In this document: positions 1 through 5,977 of the stretch, piece after piece
Layout of the letters: every line of letters starts with the position of its first letter
Numbering within the stretch: position 1 is the stretch's first letter
NCBI GenBank assembly: GCA_002451215.1
Contig: DKBM01000071.1
Span: 1 to 8,742 of the forward strand
Reading direction: 5' to 3'
From: SM1-46 sp002451215
GTDB lineage: Bacteria; Pseudomonadota; Gammaproteobacteria; Acidiferrobacterales; Sulfurifustaceae
Length of the DNA: 8,742 bases
The notes under the pieces: generated by a model
Database searches by the model: none
Seen by the model: only the letters and a program-made list of their open reading frames with translations
Told to the model about the DNA's origin: nothing
Program-made: the position numbers and the translations under genes

Positions 1-711
1 CCCGTCCGCAAGCTGCAGCGCAAACCAGTCCCAGCCGACCTGATCTGGCCCAAGCGCGCTGGTGCTCCATTCGCGGTCGAGCCAGGAGGTGCCCGCGACG
101 CGGTGCGCTTCGCCGGCGATGGTAATGGTGCCGTCGCTGGCGAGCCGTGGCAGCGAGTAGTAATAAGAGGCATTGCCGGGCTCGGCGCTCTTGCGGCTCA
201 AGCCGCGCTCGCCCTGCAGCACTGCGGGCTTGCGCGGCGTTAGCGCGAGCGCAATCGCGACATCGCCCGCCGCCGCGCGGAGGTGCCAGGTTTGCGCTTC
301 GCGCGGGTCGGACTCGACGCGCCAGTCCTCGAGCCACACCGCAAATGGCGCGGCCTGCGCGCCCGCAAGGCCCGCGGCGCCGCGCGCGAATCGCTCGTAG
401 AAGTAAAACTTGCCCGCGGCCACGTCGGTCAGCGCGAAGTGCGCCATGTACACCTGATTGGTGCCCCACGCCGAGGCGCGTGGGCTCGCGTCGGGGCTCA
501 AGGCAATGCGAAACAGTGACAACTCGTAGCCGAAGCGCCGCCCGGCGTCCGTGGTGAGATTGCCGGTGAAGTACCACCACTCGTTGCGATACCCGGGGTG
601 CGGTCCATGGTCTGCGGGAAAGCGGAACGCGCGTGTTTTCGTCGCGCGCGCGAAGCCTTGCGAGGGAGCGTCCCCGAGCGCCTGTGCGACATCGAATTGC
701 TCCGCGGGTGG
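1..711 (-). CDS. AttH/CrtC-family lipocalin-like protein (carotenoid 1,2-hydratase-like), partial at both ends
   Basis: Reading the minus strand with codons ending at position 1 gives an unbroken frame of about 237 residues with hallmarks of the AttH / hydroxyneurosporene synthase (CrtC) family. These are FRFPADHGPHPGY followed by NEWWYFTGNL (about 593-556), then VYMAHFALTD, FYFYERFARG, LQGERGLSRKS, NASYYYSLPRL, WLDREWSTSALGPDQ and GWDWFALQL at the left edge. The family folds as two lipocalin-like beta barrels and is usually secreted; CrtC members hydrate carotenoids, but AttH-type members next to ABC transporters have no proven substrate. The rest of the C-terminal half lies outside the window. 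The N-terminus is also missing: upstream of the core there is no ATG, GTG or TTG in frame, an in-frame TGA sits at 735-733, and the N run at 712-713 lies between. A signal peptide is expected there but cannot be seen. It is the third gene of the ATPase-permease operon. Family assignment is firm; carotenoid chemistry is not implied. Confidence 0.88.
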
Positions 712-713
712 NN
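712..713. other. Assembly gap (NN) between permease and AttH-like gene
   Basis: Two undetermined bases. Upstream on the minus strand the permease frame reaches ...RMSRARPAE with no stop codon; downstream the AttH-like frame is already inside the mature protein with no start codon. The real gap must therefore be longer than 2 bases and should hold the permease stop, the AttH start and probably a signal peptide. Confidence 0.85.
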
Positions 714-3125
714 TCGGCCGGGCGCGCCCGGCTCATGCGTATCGCCGGATAGACGCCGGCCAGCAATGCGGCTGCCAGCGCCAGCACCAGCCCCTCGGCA
801 AAAACAGGTGCCGGAAGCAGCGCGTCCATGCTCCACCCGAACGCGCGGCGATTGATGACGTGGATGAGGAGCCACGCCAGCACCGCACCCACCGGCATGG
901 CGAGCAGACCGGCGAGGAGTCCCATGGCGCCGGTCTGGTTGAGCACCAGTGCGCGGATTTGCCCCGGGGTAAAGCCCACGGCACGCAGCACGGCGAGCTC
1001 GTGCGCCCGCTCGAGCGACAACGCCATGAACGCGCTAAGAATGCCGATGACGGCCGCCACCACCGCGAGCAGTCGCAGCACGCTGGTGATGGTGAAGGTG
1101 CGGTCGAAAATGGCAAGTGACAGTTCGCGAATCTCCCGGTTCGAGCGGATCAATACCTCCGTTCCGGAGGGCACCTGCGCGCGCAGCGCGCGAATGACCA
1201 TCTGCGGGTCGGCGTTGTCGTCAAGCCAGATACCGAGTGTGCTCACGTGAGGATCATCGAACAGTCGGTCGTACAGCGAGCGGATCATGACCACCTGACC
1301 CTGCTCAGTGGCGTAGTCGCGGAACACGCCGGCGATCGCGAGCTGCATGCGGCCGCGATCGGTGCGCAGCTCGATGCTGTCGCCGACTCCGACCCCGCGG
1401 CGATAGGCATAGGGCTCGGTGACGAGCACCCCGCGCCCCTCAAAGAACGCGTCGAGCGCCTCCGTGGGTTTCCCCTGCAGCAGGGTGAAGCGCCTGGCAA
1501 ACCAGCGCGGGATGTCGAGCGCCATGACGTCGCTCAACCCGGTGCGCGACTCAATCACCACCGTGCGCGCGGAGGAGACATGCCGAATGCCGGAGAGTGC
1601 CGGCACCCGCGAAACGAAGCCCGGATCGAGGTGCGCAGGATTGCGCGTGCTGCGCAGGCTCGGTGTGGCCACGTACAGGTCGGCTCGCAGCGTCGTATCG
1701 AGCCAGTTCGCCACCGACGCGCGAAAGCTCGCAATCATTACGCCCACGCCGATCGTGGTCGCGATGGCGAGCATCAGGGCCGCGATGGCAACTCCGGTGC
1801 GGGAAAGTGCCGCATCGATGCCACGCAGTGCGAGCCGGGCGGTCGGGCCGAGCCGCGTGCCGATGATCGCGCTTGAGCCGCGGGTCGCCAGGCGCACCAG
1901 CAGCGGAGCCGTCAGGGTCATGCCGATCAGCGCGAAGAACAGCGCCACAAACGCCGTGACCAGTCCTCGCGGCGACGTCCACAGCACGATCAGCGCGACG
2001 GCGAGGAGCAGCACGCCGGCGGCCGCGAGGCGTGGTGTCGCGGCGCGCGCCTGTGCTTCCAGTACCGAGCGCGTCAGCGTCAGGCGCGGCGGGGTCACTG
2101 CGGCTTCGCGCGCCGGGATAAGCACGGCAGCCAGCGAGGCAAGGATGCCGAGTGCCGCTCCCTTGACGAGTGGCGACGCGGCCACCGTGAGTGTCGCCAC
2201 GCTGACAACGAAGTAGTGATCGTTGATGGTGCGCGCCACCAGCTGAATCAGCCCGTAGCCAAGCGCAATCCCGGCGAGAAGTCCGAACGCGGTGCCGAGC
2301 GCGCCAACCAGCAAGCCCTCGCGCAAGACCAGCGCAAACAGTTCGCGACGAGTGACGCCGAGCGCCCGCAGCAGCCCGAGCAGGCGCCGGCGCTGCAGTA
2401 CCGCGAAGGTCATGGTGTTGTAGATCAGGAACATGCCGACCAGCAGCGCGAGCAGGCTCATGGCAGTGAGGTTGATGCGAAACGCGCGCGTCATCTGGGC
2501 AAGCGCCTCACTGCGTGCGGCGGCCGGCACAATCTCGATCGTNNGCAGTGGCGATATCGGCGAACAGCAGCCCGTCGAGGCGCGCGCGGTTCTGCTGGTT
2601 GGTCGGCATCACGGCAACGATCGTGACCTGCGGCGTACGCGGCCCGAGGCGCAGGGCGATGCGCGAGCCCGGCACCAGCCCGAGCCGCGTGGCCGTCACG
2701 TCCGCAAGTGCCACGGTCGCGGGCTCGGTGAGCAGCCGGCTGGTTGTCGCAGGTTTCAGTCCGGCCAGTTGGCTGCGCAAGCCTGCCTCGGCAAGCGGGT
2801 CGACACCGAGCAGATGCAGGGTCTCGCCGTTGAGGCTCGCGTAGCCTTCGATCACCGGGGCCGCCATGCGCACGCCAAGTTCCGTGCGCAGGCGCACATA
2901 CAGCCGCTCATCAAGGCCGCCGGGTCCGCCGATGATCTGGTGGGTGGCGCGGCCCGTGACGGTTTCGCTCGACAGCGCGAAGGCGCGCGCGGCAGCGTCG
3001 TTCGCGACATCGACGGATACGACCACCGCAACGCCGAGGGCAACGCCGATGACGGTAAGGAAAAACTGCCAGGGGTGACGCGCAAAATGCCGGGCGGTGG
3101 CCGCACCGACCAGCCGGCTCACCAT
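714..3125 (-). CDS. ABC transporter permease, FtsX/MacB-like, interrupted by an assembly gap and lacking its stop
   Basis: Large inner-membrane permease of the MacB/LolC-E superfamily, pairing with the ATPase just upstream. The first part (3125-2545, 193 codons) opens with MVSRLVGAATARHFARH and a membrane segment at residues 21-41, then a MacB-type periplasmic domain (GLDERLYVRLRTELG, APVIEGYA, LHLLGVDPL, LLFADIAT). The second part (2542-714, about 609 codons) starts at TIEIVPAAARSEAL and carries an FtsX domain (LLALLVGMFLIYNTMTF, RRRLLGLLRALGV), further membrane segments (FVALFFALIGM; VAIAALMLAIATTIGVG), a second periplasmic domain and a C-terminal FtsX domain (LSLERAHELAVLRAVGF, then AGVYPAIRMSRARPAE). 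Two FtsX domains in one long chain suggest an internally duplicated permease. The start ATG overlaps the ATPase stop by 7 bases, suggesting coupled translation. The NN at 2543-2544 shifts the frame: read straight through, the first part meets a TGA about 15 codons later. I take this as missing sequence, not a true pseudogene. The stop is lost in the NN at 712-713. Confidence 0.9.
2543..2544. other. Assembly gap (NN) inside the permease gene
   Basis: Two undetermined bases where the permease reading frame changes. The first part has codon starts at positions of remainder 2 (mod 3), the second at remainder 1. The protein passes abruptly from LLFADIAT to TIEIVPAAARSEAL, where related permeases have additional periplasmic-domain sequence as I recall them. 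The gap is probably under-sized. Confidence 0.8.
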
Positions 3126-3820
3126 ACGACCTCGGCGGTCTGCGCCTGCAGGTGGCCGTCCTCCAGCGTCAGCACCCGGTCGGCGAAGCGTGTGACCTCT
3201 TTCGAGTGAGTGACGACAAGGAGCGTCTTGCCACGCGCGCGCAGCAACCGGTTGAAGACCTCCAGCACGTTGCGACCGGTTTCGGCGTCGAGCGTGCCGG
3301 TCGGCTCGTCGGCAAGCACCAGCGCCGGTTCATGCACCAGGGCGCGTGCGATCGCCACGCGCTGTTGCTCGCCGCCGGACAACCGGTCGGGAAAGCTCGC
3401 CCCCCTTTCCGCGAGGCCAACCTCGGAAAGCAACTGCTGGGCGGCCGCGCGTGCCTTTTCCGGCTCCCAGCCGTTCAGCTCCAGCGGCAGCAACAGGTTC
3501 TCCTCGACGCTGAGCGTCGGAATCAGGTTGTAGGACTGGTAGACGAAGCCGATGTGCCGGCGCCGGAACAGCGTGCGCTCGCGCTCGGAGAGCCGAGTGA
3601 GCCGGGTTTGCGCGATGGTCACATCGCCGGCATCGGGGCGGTCGATGCCGGCGATAAGATTGAGCAGGGTGGACTTGCCTGATCCGCTGCGCCCGAGCAA
3701 CGCCACGCACTCGCCGGCGTGAACCTCGAAGCCGATGTCATGCAATACCGCGCGCGTGCGCTCACCCTCGGTGTAGGTGCGGCCAAGGTGAGCCACCTGT
3801 AGCAGAACCGGGGCGGACAT
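3119..3820 (-). CDS. ABC transporter ATP-binding protein, LolD/MacB type
   Basis: A complete 233-residue ATPase, a normal length for stand-alone LolD-like subunits. All ABC motifs are present in order: Walker A GRSGSGKST (43-51), Q-loop glutamine in VYQSYN (Q95), signature LSGGE (147-151) followed by QQRVAIARAL, Walker B LVLADEP (168-173) with catalytic Glu172, D-loop TLDAETG, and H-loop VVTHS (His205). It hydrolyses ATP at the inner membrane to power the permease encoded next, with which it overlaps by 7 bases. By family, such pairs usually handle lipoproteins, lipids or peptides leaving the inner membrane; the substrate here is unknown. The ATG at 3820 gives a normal N-terminus (MSAPVLLQVAHLGRTY), but no clear Shine-Dalgarno sequence precedes it. 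It is the first gene of the operon and divergent from the DUF2959 gene. The call as an exporter ATPase is secure; a specific name is not. Confidence 0.95.
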   Translation of the reverse strand: MSAPVLLQVAHLGRTYTEGERTRAVLHDIGFEVHAGECVALLGRSGSGKSTLLNLIAGIDRPDAGDVTIAQTRLTRLSERERTLFRRRHIGFVYQSYNLIPTLSVEENLLLPLELNGWEPEKARAAAQQLLSEVGLAERGASFPDRLSGGEQQRVAIARALVHEPALVLADEPTGTLDAETGRNVLEVFNRLLRARGKTLLVVTHSKEVTRFADRVLTLEDGHLQAQTAEVVW

Positions 3821-3865
3821 GGGGAGAGCATAAACGAGCCGAATGACAGCCCAAAGCCGATGGCG

Positions 3866-3894
3866 TGGAAATTCGCGCCGGGCGCCGCTAAAGT
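3866..3894 (+). promoter_or_regulatory. Predicted sigma70-type promoter for the DUF2959 lipoprotein gene
   Basis: TGGAAA at 3866-3871 (4 of 6 to TTGACA), a 17-base spacer, then TAAAGT at 3889-3894 (4 of 6 to TATAAT). Transcription would begin near 3901, which leaves almost no leader before the ATG at 3904 but about 45 bases before the ATG at 3946. An imperfect 18-bp palindrome (3882-3899) covers the -10 box. Consensus matching only. Confidence 0.35.
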
Positions 3895-3945
3895 GGCGCT
3901 GTCATGCCGACCATGGATGGCACCTTTCCAAATCCCGCCGTGTTC

Positions 3946-4608
3946 ATGCGTTGCCGCCGCGCGGCCACGCAGCGCCTGCTGGCGCTCACGCTGATCGCGC
4001 TCACGACCGGATGCCAGAGTGTCTACTACGGCACCATGGAGAAATTCGGCTACGAAAAGCGCGACCTGCTGGTCAGCAACGTGGAGGATGCGCGCGAGGC
4101 GCAGCAGGACGCCAAGAAGCAGTTCGAATCGGCGCTCGAGCAGTTCATCGCCGTGACGGATTACCAGGGTGGTGATCTGGAGAAGCAGTACCGCAAGCTG
4201 AAGGGCGAGTACGAAGACAGCCAGGCACAGGCGGACAAGGTGCGCAGCCGGATTGCCGACGTGGAGCGCGTGGCGAAGGACCTGTTCGCGGAATGGGAAG
4301 CCGAGCTCAAGCAGTACACCAGCGCGGAGTTGCGCCGCAACAGCCAGCGCCAGCTGCAGGACACCCGGGCGCGCTACCAGCAGATGATTGCGGCCATGAA
4401 GCGCGCCGAGCGCAAGCTCGACCCGGTGCTGAATGCATTTCACGACCGGGTGCTGTACCTGAAGCACAACCTGAATGCGCGGGCGATCGCGTCACTGCGA
4501 ACCAATCGCAAGGCGATTGAATCCGACATCGCTAGACTAATCGGCGACATGAATCTCTCGATTGCCGAGGCCGATCGTTTCATTCAGGCGATGTCCGAGC
4601 AAAAGTAG
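3946..4608 (+). CDS. DUF2959-family lipoprotein
   Basis: I recognise this as the DUF2959 family, found mainly in gammaproteobacteria; its function is unknown. From the ATG at 3946 the protein has 220 residues. It has a basic N-terminus (MRCRRAATQR), a short hydrophobic segment (LLALTLIALT) and a lipobox-like TTGC with Cys23; Thr at -3 is not ideal, so lipidation is likely but not certain. The mature part begins QSVYYGTMEKFGYEKRDLLV, then is highly charged and mostly helical, with probable coiled coils (EDAREAQQDAKKQFESALEQ; later KLKGEYEDSQAQADKVRSR). It ends with a conserved block around LYLKHNLNARAIASL and a stretch ending ADRFIQAMSEQK. The frame is open back to ATGs at 3904 and 3913, but those would add 11-14 polar residues before the signal peptide and sit at the predicted transcription start. 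It is transcribed away from the ABC operon and 82 bases ahead of the PilZ gene, possibly with it. The helical, periplasmic nature hints at an envelope structural role (inference). Confidence 0.88.
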   Translation: MRCRRAATQRLLALTLIALTTGCQSVYYGTMEKFGYEKRDLLVSNVEDAREAQQDAKKQFESALEQFIAVTDYQGGDLEKQYRKLKGEYEDSQAQADKVRSRIADVERVAKDLFAEWEAELKQYTSAELRRNSQRQLQDTRARYQQMIAAMKRAERKLDPVLNAFHDRVLYLKHNLNARAIASLRTNRKAIESDIARLIGDMNLSIAEADRFIQAMSEQK

Positions 4609-4690
4609 TCAAACCAAAACAACCAGCGAGGGAGAGCGGGCGAGCCGTGGCGACGGGACCGCGTCAGCGACGGATCGGCCGCAAAACAAC

Positions 4691-4984
4691 ATGGGACAAG
4701 AAAGACGTCAGCACCAGAGGCACCTGATCCAGCTCAGGGCCGAAATTACCGTGCCGCAAATCGGCACGGTAACGGTTTACACGCAGGATCTGAGCCTGGG
4801 CGGCGCGTTCGTCGTATTGCCGCGGGACAAGTGCCCGCCACTCGGATCGATGGTCACTATCACGTTGCCCGGCACCCTCTGGGGTTCGAAGGAAACCACC
4901 TTCGTCGCCCGGGTGGTGCGCCAGACCGACCACGGCATGGGTCTGCAGTTCTTCGACTTCAGCGCCGATTTCGGCGAGACCTGA
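4691..4984 (+). CDS. PilZ-domain protein, putative c-di-GMP receptor
   Basis: A 97-residue single-domain protein. It has the two parts of the PilZ c-di-GMP-binding signature: RxxxR as RQHQR (Arg6 to Arg10) and DxSxxG as DLSLGG (Asp33, Ser35, Gly38), followed by the beta-barrel pattern with LGSMVTITLPGTLWG, FVARVVRQTDHGMGLQFFDF. PilZ proteins bind cyclic di-GMP and transmit the signal to motility, pili or polysaccharide machinery by protein contact; the partner cannot be deduced here. There is no signal peptide, so it is cytoplasmic. The start at 4691 is the first ATG that gives a proper domain; the only other upstream ATG in frame (4562) lies inside the DUF2959 gene and would add a non-conserved 43-residue tail. 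No good Shine-Dalgarno precedes 4691, so translation may be weak or coupled. Its stop is 4 bases from the stop of the convergent amidohydrolase gene. Confidence 0.9.
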   Translation: MGQERRQHQRHLIQLRAEITVPQIGTVTVYTQDLSLGGAFVVLPRDKCPPLGSMVTITLPGTLWGSKETTFVARVVRQTDHGMGLQFFDFSADFGET

Positions 4985-4992
4985 CCGGTCAG
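4981..4992. repeat. 12-bp perfect palindrome containing both convergent stop codons
   Basis: CTGACCGGTCAG is its own reverse complement. The plus-strand TGA of the PilZ gene (4982-4984) and the minus-strand TGA of the amidohydrolase gene (4991-4989) occupy symmetric places in it. RNA from either strand could form a short hairpin, but no long T-run follows on either side, so a terminator role is only possible. Confidence 0.5.
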
Positions 4993-5876
4993 TCGGTTTT
5001 CGGGCTGGTCGGGAGGTAGCGGGCCTTCAGCAGCTCCTGCGCGTTGCGATAGGCAATGCGCTCGGAGACGTGCGGCGGCAGCTGCGCGAGCCACGCTCGG
5101 GTATACCGCAGGCCGAGCCCGAAGTAGTACCAGGACTCGCTGGAATATGCCCCGGTGCCGATCAGGAAACGGTCGGGATAGTGCAGGAACAGTTCCTCCC
5201 ACGCCGGATCGAGCTTGCCCTCTGGCGCGACGTTGCGATGCGAAAGCTCCACCCACAGCGTGCGATGCTTCTTCAGCAATTCTTCAACTTTGCTGGGCCG
5301 CACCGTCATGCCGGCGTGCGCCCACAGGATGCGTAGTCGCGGGTCGAATGCGTAAAGATCCCTGACCGTATAGTCATCGGCATGCACGCTGAGCAGCAGG
5401 TTGTGCTCGATCGCCAGTTCCAGCAGGCGCGTAAGTACCGGCGTGAACGCCTGCCCCGGCGGAAGGTGAAACTCGCCGATGCCCTGGTAGCGCCCGGAGG
5501 CGAGCGCGTTTTCCATGTACGGAATAATCTCCGGCTTGTTGAACCAGTCGTCACGATCGTCGCGCGTGCGGTAGGGCACGAACAGGCGATGTACCCGGTT
5601 GCTGTTGGCCTCCCAAAGCAGATCGGTGTTCTCGTTGGGGATGCTCGAAACGAATGCCCCGACCACGTTGTGGCGCTCGAAGGCGTCGCTGATGGCGTTC
5701 ACGCTGTAGACGCGTTTGACCTCGACGTTGTAATGCATCTGCGCGTCGAAGATCGGCGGTTGCGGCGTCTCGCGTGGCCAGAACACCACTATCAGCAGGA
5801 TCGGTGGTAGCACCACGAACGGCGACCACGCCCAGCGGCGCAGGGTCTTCATAAGCGGCGACTTGCTGTCGGTCAT
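4989..5876 (-). CDS. Membrane-anchored amidohydrolase-2-family (TIM-barrel) protein, possibly metal-ligand deficient
   Basis: A 295-residue protein with a basic N-terminus, one membrane segment (about 17-34, SPFVVLPPILLIVVF) and a predicted extracytoplasmic domain of the amidohydrolase-2 family. Family landmarks are the first strand IFDAQMHYN (42-50), GIGEFHLPPGQ (132-142), LLSVHADDYTVRDLY with His165, LWAHAGMTVRP with His187, LWVELSHRN (207-215), LDPAWEELFLHYPDRFLIG (222-240) and the tail RAWLAQLPPHVSERIAYRNA. Members hydrolyse or decarboxylate small substrates with one divalent metal. Two usual ligands are altered: the HxH of strand 1 reads QMH, and the Asp usual in GTD is Gly242 (GTGAY). 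The Gln may be normal for this subgroup; the Gly looks unusual. It may therefore bind metal differently or be a non-catalytic relative. Start at ATG 5876 (an ATG at 5852, residue 9, is also possible); neither has a good ribosome site. It lies 101 bases downstream of the multicopper oxidase gene and may have its own promoter. Confidence 0.82.
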   Translation of the reverse strand: MTDSKSPLMKTLRRWAWSPFVVLPPILLIVVFWPRETPQPPIFDAQMHYNVEVKRVYSVNAISDAFERHNVVGAFVSSIPNENTDLLWEANSNRVHRLFVPYRTRDDRDDWFNKPEIIPYMENALASGRYQGIGEFHLPPGQAFTPVLTRLLELAIEHNLLLSVHADDYTVRDLYAFDPRLRILWAHAGMTVRPSKVEELLKKHRTLWVELSHRNVAPEGKLDPAWEELFLHYPDRFLIGTGAYSSESWYYFGLGLRYTRAWLAQLPPHVSERIAYRNAQELLKARYLPTSPKTD

Positions 5877-5909
5877 GGTGCGGGTTTGATGGACATGGTC
5901 CGATTGCTT

Positions 5910-5938
5910 CTTATACCGGTCAACCCTGCGTCTTTCCA
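5910..5938 (-). promoter_or_regulatory. Predicted sigma70-type promoter for the amidohydrolase gene
   Basis: On the minus strand, TGGAAA (5938-5933) is followed after exactly 17 bases by TATAAG (5915-5910, 5 of 6 to TATAAT). Transcription would begin near 5903, about 27 bases before the ATG at 5876. It sits between the oxidase stop and this gene, so the amidohydrolase may be expressed independently. Consensus match only. Confidence 0.4.
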
Positions 5939-5977
5939 GTCACCGGGAAATCAGGCCGGCGGCGATGGCCGGGCAGG

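Noticed and set aside
1247..2216. Plus-strand open frames (209 and 265 codons) opposite the permease
   Set aside because: The minus strand here encodes continuous FtsX/MacB-like sequence; the plus-strand products are low-complexity Arg/Ala/Ser shadows.
3821..3870. Promoter for the ABC operon on the minus strand
   Set aside because: No pair of hexamers with acceptable match and spacing was found, so I could not place it, although one must exist here or be atypical.
3619..4467. Minus-strand open frame of 282 codons spanning the DUF2959 gene and the start of the ABC ATPase gene
   Set aside because: It overlaps two well-supported genes out of frame or antisense, shows no motifs, and crosses the divergent promoter region.
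4647..4727. Possible 26-residue basic leader peptide starting at GTG 4647, overlapping the PilZ start out of frame
   Set aside because: A purine-rich GAGGGAGAG precedes it, but spacing is long, the start is GTG, and nothing beyond its basic composition supports it.
5941..5977. GC-rich inverted segment (GGCCGG...GGCC) after the oxidase stop as a terminator
   Set aside because: The stem is only about 4 bp with no T-run after it on the minus strand.
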